This document shows, in pieces, positions 31,511 through 41,709 of a stretch of DNA of 52,072 nucleotides. Below the pieces are notes generated by a model, which ran no database searches, had not been told where the DNA came from, and was given only the letters and a program-made list of their open reading frames with translations. Position 1 is the stretch's first letter, and every line of letters begins with the position of its first letter. Both the position numbers and the translations under genes were made by a program. This stretch comes from Phaeoceros laevis (lineage: Eukaryota > Anthocerotophyta > Anthocerotopsida > Notothyladales). The stretch spans positions 103,743 through 155,814 of the forward strand of contig JBNGIQ010009335.1 of the NCBI GenBank assembly GCA_049999765.1, given 5' to 3'.

Positions 31511-32786
31511 TTTACGCTACGGACGTTAAAAACGTTGTCAAGCTGTTCTGTATTGCAAATTGACTCGAAAAATGAACCGGATGAACCGTTCTTGCTCAAT
31601 TAGAGCTCCTCGATGGTTTACGCGCGAAGCGGCCGACCTCTTGGCTTTCACGATCCATCGCGCCCGTTCAATACATCATGAAGTCTGACATTGCGATGAC
31701 TCATGCGTTCTTCTGATGCGCCTCTCTACGACGATCACATGGATACCAAGGAAGTGTGTAGAGGCTACTTCAGTGCGCAACTAAGCAATCTCGCCCTTCT
31801 TGCTGTCCATACATGGTCCTGTTGTTGTGGGTGCAACTGTGAAGGCGACATCTGCATCACCTTCATCCGTGCCTCGCCAAGGTATCCGAAGTTATGCGAG
31901 GCCTTCTTTGCAACACCATGATTTCATGGCAACCAAACTACTATTAAGAAAAAAAATTTGGACACTTGGTTCGTAGGGCCCGTATCTAGCTTTATGTCCC
32001 AGGCCAGCTAGCGGCCTGGCAGCTCAGCGAAATACTCGACTCACAAACCAAGTTGGAGACTCGAACCAGCATTGGAGATAGGAAACTAGTTGGAGACTCC
32101 AACCATAGGCGTGGTGCAGCCAGAAAGTGAACCCCTCAAATTTGTGGTGGGATGATGGAGGGCACACGGTTCCCCGCGCCATACGCGACCTAGTGACATT
32201 CACAAGCTATATGAATGGGACGAAGAGGTAGAAACCAATGTTGTGGCCTACTGCAAGACCTGGACTAGTTTCTACTACACGGCACAGCTTAATGGCGGGG
32301 GTTTGGAGCTCTAAGACAAGGGATGGTCTGTGTTTGACAGCTTCAACAAGGAATCCAAGAGGAAGGTGAGGACTAAGAGGCCTGGCTCTAAACCGGAGGT
32401 AACTACTTCACGATGAAGGCTGATAATTCGGTGAGGTAATCAGCGATGTCCGTGTCCACAGTCAGGCTAGGACGAAGTGGGTCTGCAGACAGCCCTGCAA
32501 CTATGCTTTTTTTTTAGTGACTCTCGGCGCTTTTTCTTAGTACAATACAATTTTACAAACGCCCTATAAAAGGGCGTAGAATGCTATTAGTCATCTACCC
32601 TCCAGACTAAATTACTTTCACCCTTACTGCCCCAAGCTCTCGTAATCCTATTTTTGCTCCCAACTTGTGGCATCTCTCGCCACGTCTTAAGTGACCACTA
32701 CTTTCCGTTTGATGCCGAGGTCGCAAGCACCTCCCGGCATTTCGTTGCTCCAGGCTGCGACCAACTTCATGCTCCTGTAAGGTTGG
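31511..32786. other. no gene recognised; possible decayed ORF near 32190-32390
   Basis: A plus-strand segment around 32190-32390 reads 'SDIHKLYEWDEEVETNVVAY' and 'CKTWTSFYYTAQLNGGG', then after a stop 'DKGWSVFDSFNKESKRKVR'. It has coding character but belongs to no family I can name. A T-run near 32507-32516, followed by sequence vaguely like the SINE tail at 39197, may be an old SINE. The rest shows nothing clear. Confidence 0.3.
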
Positions 32787-33322
32787 CTATGGCGCAACCC
32801 ACGCAGCTCTCTGTTCAAGATGCAGACGCACTCCGCAAAGCCTGTTCAACCTTGCATTGGTGCGGTCAAGCTGCACCTTATCCTCTTCAGTGGCCGGCAG
32901 GGAGGAGTTTAGTATCTCAAGACTGCGGACCTGCCTGATAATGTATCGATCGGTGACATCCAACAACACTTCCAGCTCGTCTTGCGTTCGGATGTTCTTC
33001 ACTATGCTCTCCGCCGTTGGGCTTTCTGGTGCAAACAGCACGTCATGCCACTGATCCTGAGCCCTGCATGCAGTTCAGTGCTCCGGATCTTGGGGACCCT
33101 CGTGCCTTTGCTCTCATCAATGCGAACGCTCGTATTATCAGCGAACCTCAAAATCTCTACCTTCCCATACCCTGCACCATCACTTGTCATCTCTCGTCTC
33201 TGATGCTCCCTCTTCCTGCAGGTGGGTACTATTTTGCTCTCCTTCTGGCTTAGGTGACGGGCAGTTGTATCACATTGAGTCTTCTTGCTCTTCTTAAGTG
33301 CCTCAACTTCCTCCTCACACAT
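32787..33322 (-). CDS. unidentified minus-strand ORFs with helical character
   Basis: Two overlapping minus-strand frames (33322-33002 and 33041-32787) encode 'EEEVEALKKSKKTQCD' and 'IRTQDELEVLLDVTDRYIIR', then 'EEDKVQLDRTNARLNRLCGV'. Charged, heptad-like composition suggests coiled coils. There is no start context or domain that I recognise. It may be a decayed retroelement gag or a broken host exon. Confidence 0.25.
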
Positions 33323-33990
33323 CCTGGTATCAGTTCTGTTGGCACAAGTATCTAGGCGTATATTCTTCTTTTCCCCCTTGTTTCTTGCATCTTTGTTGTT
33401 TCCCAGATATGCTTACATTGGGGTTGCTCACTGTCTCGATTTCTGACCCTGATGCCTCCCTTTTTTGTAGCTGTTACGCCCCATCTCAACATGTGGGTGG
33501 ATGTGCTCCTCTCCAGCCCAACCAACCCCCTATATCCCTTCGTTAGGTTAGGCTTCTCCTTCTCTGGTGGTGACCTGTTGTCTTTTGGTCTTTCCTTACT
33601 GCTCATTATGCTCTAGTCGTGTTCCTGATCCATCCCCCTATTGTTCCCTTGTCTACTTACAGATCATTGTCCATGGGCATCTCATCGTCCAGGATCCTCT
33701 GTGAGTACACAAAATGCCGGCCCTTTCCCAGTCTGTTTTCTGAAATCTTTTGGGGCGTTTGTACTGCAGAGCAGCTCCTTCCGTGTGGAGTTTCTCCCAA
33801 ATTATATGCAATCCAACTTCAGGTTCCTTCACCACTTTACTACCGGATATTTCCGCTGTCCACTATGTCCAAAGCTCGTAGATTGTGGTAGTCCATAGCA
33901 CACTGCACCATTGTGCTTTTTCTGAAGGGCTTGCCTATGATTTCATCTACTCCAAAGAGCACCGTATGGCAGCTAATTGTTGGCCTTACA

Positions 33991-34094
33991 GGTGTTTCAA
34001 GCCTTCGCATCCAGCTCTAGATCTTTAGCCAGATTCTNNNNNNNNNNGGTGTTTCAAGCCTTCGCATCCAGCTCTAGATCTTTAGCCAGATTCT
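33991..34094. other. scaffold gap (10 N) with duplicated 47-bp flanks
   Basis: Positions 34038-34047 are N. The 47 bases before it (33991-34037) and the 47 bases after it (34048-34094) are identical, starting ggtgtttcaagcc. This is the signature of two contig ends that overlap but were not merged, so the duplication is probably an assembly artefact. The open frame crossing it should not be trusted. Confidence 0.92.
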
Positions 34095-34689
34095 CCTTGC
34101 GTACGAGCATTCATAGAAAGTATGCGGGCTCTTATGAAGCTGGTTTGCTATGCATCTTCTACATATATCCTCTTCGAATAACTCCAGAAGGCCACTCCAC
34201 CTGTCACAGTTCGGTAAGGATTTCTGAGTGATTAACCAAATCATTGTAGTTGCTTCGGGGATGATCTATGGTGTCCTCCACAAGTGCCTAAATATTTTCT
34301 TCTGTTTTCGGACTTGTAATTCCCAGCTAGGAACCATCGGGGGTCTGCCTTTCAGTTTCTATCGATGTATCAGAAGGTGGTACAATTTGATAGTGCTGTA
34401 ATTGAAGAGAGAGGTCTTGCATTCCTTCTTTTTTGGCCCTATTGGCCACCACCATCTTCCAGGTACTAGCTCTTGCTGCAAGTTCGTTGTGGCCTCATGC
34501 CACACCTTCTCCCCAATATGCTGTTGTGGGTTCCGCTACATCTCATTTGCTATCATCCACTTCGTCTTTTTTGTTTGATGCGGGACCGTGATCGGCGCCA
34601 GGTTAGCGACCAGAACCACGACCAGATGTCATTTTTGTAAAGGTAAGTCTATTGTTAGCACTATTCACCTCATATTCCTAGGCATATGC

Positions 34690-35390
34690 TATGTCTGCTA
34701 CTATCTTGTTGACAAGTAGTGCCCTCTTTCCACTAGTCAGTCCTGACTCCTATCTGTGCAGCAAATCTATGTACCATTCCTTCGTTTTAATAGTGGCTGC
34801 CTCCGGGAAGGCTTCTCTATATACTTCATTCATTTCTCCATTGATCGCTTCCATGATCGTTGTCGCACAACTACTTGGCACCATGTATATCTCTTGCAGC
34901 TCGTGAGCTGTATACCATTTCGCCACTTGCCAATTCCAGGCATCACCTAGGTTGGTCAACCCATTCCGTGCTGCATCTGTCACTCTTCTTGATCTTCTTA
35001 GTTGTAGGCTTGTATCGTTGTGCCATAACTGCCCGTGTCCCTGCAGTTTTCTAGCAACAACTTCATCTCTGTTAGCAGGTGGGTTCCAAATCAACTCCTT
35101 TTTGAGGTCTTCCCAGCTTTTCCAGATTGCTCTCCACAATGGAGAGCCCACAAATTCTCCCATTGTCAGCCTGTCTGCAAAAAGGTGCACCACAGATGTT
35201 GTCCCTTCTATAATAGGAAAGCGTCAAGGGGTCTTGTACAACAACGCTGCAAACTGCATAGCTGCGCAACAATTCCCGCAGGTAGACGTGACGCCGTTAC
35301 AATGGCATCACCCAAGATACTGCAAATGAGCGTGCAGTTTGCACCGCGATGCTATCCCCGTCGCTCGAACTGCATCATATAGATGAGATG
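34690..35390 (-). pseudogene. LINE-like post-RT fragment
   Basis: A 147-codon minus-strand frame (35193-34750) reads 'GSPLWRAIWKSWEDLKKELI' and 'RVTDAARNGLTNLGDAWNWQ', then 'AKWYTAHELQEIYMV'. The 'SPLWRAIWKSW' and 'L.DAWN' pattern resembles the region between RT and zf-RVT in some plant LINE ORF2 proteins. No RT motif is legible next to it. Assignment as a LINE is tentative. Confidence 0.4.
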
Positions 35391-35429
35391 GATGTAGCAT
35401 ACGGCATGTCATAAGATACCATCGGCATG

Positions 35430-35695
35430 CCATGATATTCGACGAATGGTACAACATCCATACATGGATGGTATAGCAACCATACATGAGCAGTATAACA
35501 TCCATACATGGTCACATTCATATATGGTTACATCCATGTATAGATGAGCATAGAAGCCCGGACTTCCCTCCGTATTCCGGATAAACGCCCGTGCTTCCGG
35601 TTTCTATCAAAAACCATAAACCCAAATCCCAGCATCCTTCCAACTCCCAACATCCTTCTACCTCCCAACATCCTTCCAACTCCCATCATCCAACC
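35430..35695. repeat. short tandem repeats: acatccatacatgg type and a 20-bp ccaacatccttc type
   Basis: From about 35445 to 35545, variants of (c)atccatacatgg recur several times with small gaps. From about 35634 to 35690, a 19-20-bp unit (ccaacatccttccaactcc-like) repeats about three times. Confidence 0.6.
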
Positions 35696-35772
35696 GTTTC
35701 ATTTTGTCCCCTTATGCTCCTCATACATTTTACCTTCTGAGGGTAGACAACGTACCCTCTTCAATCAACTCA

Positions 35773-36450
35773 AAGTGGCTGGTTTGTCCCGTGGGACATT
35801 TTCATTGGTGTCTTGTTATTGCGTTGATGTTTTCAAGCATCTTGCTATATATCGTTGGATAGAACTCGACAAGCTCTATCCAACGGTACATGGTAAACTA
35901 TAATTTGAGTTTTGAAACGCGCTCAAAAAGATGCAACAACAAATCAGGTAGAAGGGCTTCTTAAGAGATGCCGTCCGATGGCCTCTCCAAGAGGACACCA
36001 TCCAGATGCCGTCCAACGGCCTCTCTAATAGGACGCCGTCCAGGCCGTCGGACAGTGTCACTTGGAGAGCCAAGTGGCTGGTTGGTCCTGTGGGACATTT
36101 TCATTGGTGTCTTGTTATTGCGTTGATGTTTTCAAGCATTTTGCTATATATCATTGGATAGAGCTCAACGAGCTCTATCCAACGGTGTATGGTTAATTAT
36201 AATCCGAGTTTTGAAGCACGCTCAAAAGATGTAACAACAAATCAGGTAGAAGAGCTTCTTAAGAGATGCCGTCCGACGGCCTCTCCAAGAGGATGCCATC
36301 CAGACGCTGTCCGACGGCCTCTCTAAGAGGACTCCGTCCAGGCGCTCTGTCCATAGGTATATGATAGACCGCGATCCGAGTACCGTAACGCCCACAAATA
36401 ATAAAAAAACAAATCAGGTAGAAGGGCTCTCCAAGAGATGCCGTCTGACG
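35773..36450. repeat. 299-bp direct tandem repeat (two copies plus partial third) with strong hairpin
   Basis: The unit starts aagtggctggtt at 35773 and again at 36072. Both copies share catcttggc-free blocks such as gggacattttcattggtgtc, and a run of gccgtccgacggcctctc sub-repeats. A shortened third copy of the sub-repeat end lies at 36405-36455. In copy 2, a 13-bp perfect inverted repeat (36154-36166 and 36170-36182) with a 3-nt loop forms a strong hairpin. Copy 1 has the same hairpin with mismatches. Confidence 0.85.
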
Positions 36451-36455
36451 GCCTC

Positions 36456-38079
36456 AGTGGCGGGCAGCTTCCCGGACTTTCTTCTCCCCTCCCAGCTTCC
36501 ATCTCGACGGCTAGAATCTACCAGGACTTTCTTCTCCGCAATCGGCACCTGCCCGCCCTTACTTCTCTACCACGGGCAGCTGCCCGTACTGCCCGTGGGT
36601 GGCGGCTCCGCCGGTGGAGGCTCCACAACCTTTAATTTTAGGTTTAGGGTTAGTTTAGGTTGAGCGGATGTGGAAGTTCTCGGTGTACCACTGGAAGTTG
36701 TGCATGGTTGAGGAAACTCCCAGTGTATATAAAGGACTCTGTCTCTGAGGAAGACAATCAATTAGTTGCTGGAATTGCTGCTCTGCCCTCCCGTTTTGCC
36801 TTATTTCTCTCGCTTCCCCCGTCCCGTCGTCGCGTGCAAGTTCCTCGCTCCATTCTCCTCGGACCGGTGGTGTCCTCCGCACTTGTTTGGTGAACTGTGC
36901 CTTCTCTATCGCCCAGGCAGCCTCCGTGACGGAGGAAGCTCTGACGTGTGAAAAAACGGACATGGAGGCTGCTTGGGCGACAAGGAAGGCAGCGCTCGAA
37001 CTCCTGGTGGAAGCTCTTAAGGTTGAAAAAACGGACAGAGAAGACAATATGCCGTACGCCGAGGCTCATTAGCCACCACGCTCACTCCGCAATTCGCAGC
37101 GCGGCTTCTCTCTCTTCCCGCCCACTCTCTCTCTCCTCGTTTCCCTTGGTTTTCCACCTTCCCCTAGCTATGGCGGCTGGTCAACGAGCTTTTGACCATC
37201 ACCCGTGCTTCTACTCCTTCACCGCTATCTCTGCATTTTTCTGCCATCACTTTGTCTTCTTCTAAGCTTCCCATACACCTCACATGTGCCCCATTTCATC
37301 GTTTTTTCCCGGTTTCATACAATCGTCATCCCCAACTCTTCTGCCCACCGTTTTCTCCTTCCTCCTGCTACACTGCCATCAACACCTACACATCTTGCTG
37401 TTTCCTTGTGCCGCAGCACTACACACCTTCTGCTTGTTTTTGGTTTCCTCTTCTCAAGTCCATGTTCTGAAATTTCAGCCCCTCCCCCTTACCTTGCTCC
37501 CATCCATCTACTCCCCAGCTCTTACACCATTCTTCCCCTTGCTTCCATGCCACCATTCTCTACAACAGGGCTAATCTCTTGCGAAGTCAGCGTTGCTGTC
37601 AGTTGCGGGACCTACGCACAGTGCTGTTCGGGATTTACAAATACTGTTGCTGCAAAAGCCTACCCTGCTTCCAGTGATCGCAATTTGAAAGGCTTTACTA
37701 TAACGACAATATCTGCTTCTGGAGTTGGACGCATTATGTGAGAATGTTGCTGGAACTGGACTGTTTAGAACTGTTGCACCTGCTGCAACTATGCTTTTCG
37801 GATTTGTAGTTGCTTATTGCCAAACGCGAGCCTCTACATTGCTGCTAACCACATCGTCAAGTTCTTGATTGCCACACGTTTGGACCTAACGACGCTGGTA
37901 TGCCAAGGTGGAGTTGTAAGACTGTACAGCAGGTGATGGCACCTTCGTAAAACCTGATCCAAGTCCTTCAAACTGCTCTTTGCTCAGTCATCGGAGATTA
38001 CATTGTATCGCAAGGCAACCTCGCTTTGGAGGCTACCTCATTGATAATCCCTCCTGCTCATTTCTCTTTTTGTTTCATC
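36456..38079. other. no gene recognised; short helical ORF near 36887-37072
   Basis: One small plus-strand frame encodes 'EEALTCEKTDMEAAWATRKA' and 'ELLVEALKVEKTDRED', apparently two copies of an EAL..EKTD unit. It has no recognised domain. The remaining sequence is C/T-rich with low-complexity frames. A tandem gene promoter for the ORFs from 38080 could lie at its right end, but no element is evident. Confidence 0.3.
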
Positions 38080-38508
38080 ATGCCACGATTCGAACTTTAT
38101 GTTGTCATAAGAGGCAGGGTCCTAGGCATCTACCCCACTTGGATCAAGGCCTTGAAGCAGGTGTATCAATACCCAGGTGCCGTTTTCCAAGGTTTCAATA
38201 CTCGGAGTGAGGCCAGGGCTTGGATTCCCAGATCGTTGGGATCAGGTGCTACATTACCCCTATGTAATCTTCTTTGGTCAAGTCCCATATCAGTAACCTA
38301 TCAAGACACGGAAAGTTATTCTACTCTACAAGTATGCTGCGAAACTCTAGGAAATGCGTTAGTCAGGTTGTGGCCCCTTCTACTATTCTGCTATTATTTC
38401 GCTAACAGTTCACTGGTATCCACCCATATGAAATGCTCTCATATGCAATGGCTCTTCGATCCACACATCACCTCCGCCATGACCCATCAGGTTGCCGTCA
38501 ACAAGTAG
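38080..38508 (+). pseudogene. RNase H1-type hybrid-binding domain ORF
   Basis: The ATG at 38080 starts 'MPRFELYVVIRGRVLGIYPT', followed by 'WIKALKQVYQYPGAVFQGFN' and 'TRSEARAWI'. This is the small domain that binds RNA/DNA hybrids at the N-terminus of RNase H1, also found in caulimovirus viroplasmin (PF01693-type: YVVxxGxxxGIYxxWxxxxxxVxxxPGAxFKxF). The later part (codons ~55-142) is unrecognised and Leu/Ser-rich. It stops at TAG 38506-38508. The downstream F-box frame (38551) is in the same reading frame with only 14 codons between, so both may once have been one ORF. Confidence 0.6.
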
Positions 38509-38550
38509 AACAAGCATCGCGTCGCCACCACCCTGCACGATGATGCAGTT

Positions 38551-38982
38551 ATGGACCTTTCTAGTGATACCATCAATGAGAGTGAGGAAGACTCATCTGT
38601 CACAAATGTTCTACCTTGTGACTTTCTTTATCGACCCTCCTGGGATGTGCAGTTACCTAATCATTTCTGGGAGGAGGTAGCATTCTTGCTGCCGCCAGTG
38701 GATCTCTTTTTTCTATGTATCACATCCTCCACCATGCTTAGCATTCTGCGATCCCCGACCTTCCTCTCATCCTATTGTGAACTCCGGCAGATGGTCACCT
38801 GTCCACGGTGCCTCTGCCTCATGAGATCTGAGTGGCACCTGGATATTCACTATCGGCAGGCGCACACTGCTCCCATCTCCCTTAGACAAGCCCAGACATA
38901 CCTGCAGATCCTGGACGAATTAGTGGACGAATGGGGGATGGAATACTGCCATTTTGATGTAAATGAGTGGTCAGTACCGTAG
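38551..38982 (+). pseudogene. F-box/C2H2 zinc-finger copy 1
   Basis: The protein has an F-box-like segment, 'LPNHFWEEVAFLLPPVDLFF', then a C2H2-like finger, 'CPRCLCLMRSEWHLDIHYRQ' plus AH. The helical tail is 'LRQAQTYLQILDELVDEWGM'. It stops at 38980-38982. After the stop, residual sequence ('LFDIWRDEDRLL') resembles the C-terminus of copy 2, so this copy probably lost its end. F-box proteins are substrate receptors of SCF ubiquitin ligases; a C2H2 finger would supply target or nucleic-acid contact. The F-box is weak compared with copy 2. Assignment rests on the matching architecture of the two neighbours. Confidence 0.5.
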
Positions 38983-39074
38983 CGAATCAGGGACTTGGAC
39001 TGGTTTCAGCTCAACGGTGACTTCTAACTTCTCTTTGATATCTGGAGGGATGAAGATCGGCTCTTAGGAATCAG

Positions 39075-40215
39075 TACCTTGACGACACAGACTATAACAA
39101 CATGGTCTTCTACTATGATGACCAACGCCGTGGTTGGGAAGCTGCCACAATCAATGATCTATCGGAGTTCCTTCTTCGCCACATCTTCTGTTACTTTTTT
39201 TTTTTTGGCGATCGAATTTTTATTGCCATTTTGCCCATAAGCCCTTACAACGTCCCATACGGGATTCTACCCTTCCGAGAGCTCTCTGCCCGTACAGAGT
39301 CCCGTAGCCACTAGTGACCACTTCACGACCTTACAACGTCCCATACGGGATTCTACCCTTCCGAGAACTCTTTGCCGACTACTTCACGACTAACTCCGTG
39401 GCGGAAATCAGTCGCTACCTAATCTTTTTTCCTATAAAGAGCCCCTTTTTTGTCCACGAAGAAGCCTTTTCCGCCACAAGCCACCGAGACCATTCGCCTC
39501 CAAACTAGTGCCGAGAAATTACGGGGCCCTGCGTGGATCGAACCCGAGACCTCCCGCTTGGGAGGCCTAAGCTCTTACCACTAGACTATGTCCTTGTGGA
39601 CCATCTTCTGTTACTTGCCATTCAAGGATGTGGTCAAACTACAGGGGGTTTGCCACAGGTTTAGTACTATTACTAAGCAGACATGCTTCACTAGAGCTTA
39701 CAATGAGAAAAGGGGAGAGTTAGACTGTGTCATGTGCTCATTCTGTTACCACCTTTTCCCTACCACAGATCACCTGCAGGACCATCATCATTATGAACAT
39801 GCCAAGGATCTCACCAGCCACGAACATGGAGTATACCTCAGGATGCTCAATGCATTTCACTTCACAAATGACTTCGACGACTATTGCTGTACTCCTAGCA
39901 CCTGGGAATATCTCTTCACGGATGATGAGGAATCCATTTGCATTTATGAGGACTACTCTCAACCTGCAGTACCTATCCAAAAATTCTTCCAAAACCTGCA
40001 AGCCATTTGGGGAGATCTATTATGACTGGAAACGATATCAACAAATGCTTATGGAGGAGATGGTTGACTACCAGCAACTACAGCTTGAGCAAACACTCAC
40101 CCAAGACGAGCTGAATCACATTGGTGACTTATCCGAATACCAGCAAGACCAGCGTGATATAGAAGATTCCATGACCTCATGGAACTCCATGCCCGATTAC
40201 ATGTCCGACGACTGA
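39075..40215 (+). pseudogene. F-box/C2H2 zinc-finger copy 2, split by a SINE
   Basis: The 5' part reads 'YYDDQRRGWEAATINDLSEF' and 'LLRHIFCY', then the SINE and its target duplication. The 3' part resumes with 'CYLPFKDVVKLQGVCHRF'. Together these give a clear F-box (L..LL..IF.YLPFKDVVKL..VC..F). A zinc finger follows, 'CVMCSFCYHLFPTTDHLQDH', with the closing H..Y-E-H. The frame then ends at 40025 ('FFQNLQAIWGDLL'), while the +1 frame continues with 'YYDWKRYQQMLMEEMVDYQQ' to a stop at 40213-40215. This suggests either a frameshift or an intron boundary. It is a broken gene copy, in tandem with copy 1. Confidence 0.65.
39197..39601 (-). mobile_element. tRNA-derived SINE with 15-bp target duplication
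   Basis: On the minus strand the head (39601 to ~39525) contains the pol III A-box TAGTCTAGTGG and B-box GGTTCGATCC of a tRNA-like sequence. The body runs left to a poly(A) tail, seen on the plus strand as a T run at 39195-39206. The host sequence CATCTTCTGTTACTT occurs on both sides (39182-39196 and 39602-39616), a perfect 15-bp target duplication from target-primed insertion. The body includes an 86-bp internal duplication (ccttacaacgtcccatacgg at 39243 and 39329). Confidence 0.9.
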
Positions 40216-40541
40216 TTCTGGATGTCGGTCACTAGCAGTTCTTCCTCCACGGCCTGCATCCCTCCACATGTCTACTTACTGCATGACAAGGATGGAGTTG
40301 TCTACCTAGCGCTGTATGTTGATGATGCTGTGATTATCGCCAGTAGTCTCGGGACTCCTACTCTACAGGAAGTAGACATGCGGTAAGGCAGCAAATGGAG
40401 AAATTGCCTTACAGGTCTGCGGTATGTAGCCTCATCTATTTCAGAAACTGGACTAGACCAGAATTATCGCAGGCAGTGGGAGCCATGGCACAATTTCTAA
40501 CAAACTAGGGCAACCCACACCGGGTAGCAGTTTAGCGTATA

Positions 40542-41098
40542 ATGAGATACTTGAAAGGAACTCTTACTCTAGGACTGCTGTACAAGAAGTATCCACGAAA
40601 GCTCTTACTTACATGCTTTTCAGATGCTGACTGGGCAGCAGACGGTGACACGAGGCGGTCAATCTCTGCAAATTGTCTACTTTTGGGAAAGGACGAGTAT
40701 CACTCTACCATCATCTCGTGGTACAGTAAAAAGCAACATGTCGTTGCCCTCTCCTCCACTGAAGCAGAGTACGCAGCCACTGCTACAGCAGCACAAGATG
40801 TGGTGTATACAAGAGCCTTGCTTGAGTCTCTTGGAGAAAACAAATAGCACCAACCTTGCTTATGTGTGACAACCGGTCGGCAATCGCGTTAGCTCTCAAC
40901 CCTGTCATGCACTCTCGCACCAAGCACATAGACATAAAACACCACTTCATTAGACAAGTGGTCAATGATGGCAATGTCAATCTACAGTTTTTTCCAACAG
41001 ATGCAAATGTTGCAGATGTGCTAACAAAAGCCTTAGCTAAAGAGAAGCATGAGAAGTTTTGCAAGGCCATGTGCCTCACAGCAATGCCTGACACTTAG
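40542..41098 (+). pseudogene. Copia E RNase H, one frame break
   Basis: The frame 40542-40847 reads 'MRYLKGTLTLGLLYKKYPRK', 'CFSDADWAADGDTRRSISAN' and 'VVALSSTEAEYAATATAAQD'. After a frame break near 40845 the second part (40856-41098) gives '[20 protein letters not shown]' and '[20 protein letters not shown]', ending '[18 protein letters not shown]'. These are the copia RNase H catalytic motifs (SDADW, EAEY, CDN). It is very close to the Copia A domain (27783-28400) and belongs to the same lineage. Confidence 0.85.
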
Positions 41099-41249
41099 AA
41101 AAACCCTATCACCTACTAGGCAGTGCCAGCCCCAGACTACCTAACCTTGCATGCCTCCATCCCTGGAATCTGCGCTGTGGCATGGTCGTGGAGCACTTGT
41201 ACCAAGGCTCTGCAACCACAATTTCAGCGCGGAATCAGCTGCAAATCAA

Positions 41250-41603
41250 TCACTCTGCAGTGGGAGCAAAAGGAAGTGTTTGAGGGCTTACCATAATGCA
41301 GGATAGTGTGCCATCTTCGGCAAAGTCACTGCTAGCATACATGAAGCGATCGGAGCAAGACATCAGATATCTAAAGGGCGCATCCTGAACCAGCTGCGGA
41401 AATCCTTGGGCATGGCGCCACCGAGAGTGCACAACCTCTAGCTCCTCCTCGAGACTGTAAAACTTGGCGAATCCGGTGCACACATGACATGGTCTCCTCT
41501 GCTGAGCATAAGCATGGAGCGCAAGCACCAACACCGACGCCACCGTGAGCGCAAGAGTGGTAGCCGCCAGCGACATCTCAAAGGGCAACCAGGAAAATGA
41601 CAA
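41250..41603 (-). CDS. antisense ORF of Copia E (117 codons, hydrophobic N-terminus)
   Basis: This is an intact frame on the strand opposite pol, between RNase H and the polypurine tract. It starts 'MSFSWLPFEMSLAATTLALT' and continues 'VASVLVLALHAYAQ', a membrane-anchor or signal-like stretch (residues ~10-35). Then come 'QRRPCHVCTGFAKFYSLEEE', 'LEVVHSRWRHAQGFPQLVQD' and 'APFRYLMSCSDRFMYASSDF'. Copia A carries a decayed relative in the same place and orientation (28895-28620). A protein-level match between two diverged elements points to past coding function. It may be an element antisense gene or a transduced host first exon. The family is unknown to me. Confidence 0.6.
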   Translation of the reverse strand: MSFSWLPFEMSLAATTLALTVASVLVLALHAYAQQRRPCHVCTGFAKFYSLEEELEVVHSRWRHAQGFPQLVQDAPFRYLMSCSDRFMYASSDFAEDGTLSCIMVSPQTLPFAPTAE

Positions 41604-41709
41604 ACCCTAGCAAGTTAACCCAGGGTGAACCGGGAGGGCATGCAACAAATACATAATGTAAGTCATGGTTGGTTAGAAAATCATTATCTATATATTCCCT
41701 AAGTGGGAG

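Noticed and set aside
32040-32070. Second tRNA-derived SINE from a GGTTCGAGTCT B-box on the minus strand
   Set aside because: No A-box at the expected distance, no tail and no duplication were found.
39525-39601. tRNA gene on the minus strand
   Set aside because: It has A- and B-boxes, but is followed by a SINE body, a poly(A) tail and a 15-bp target duplication, so it is a SINE head.
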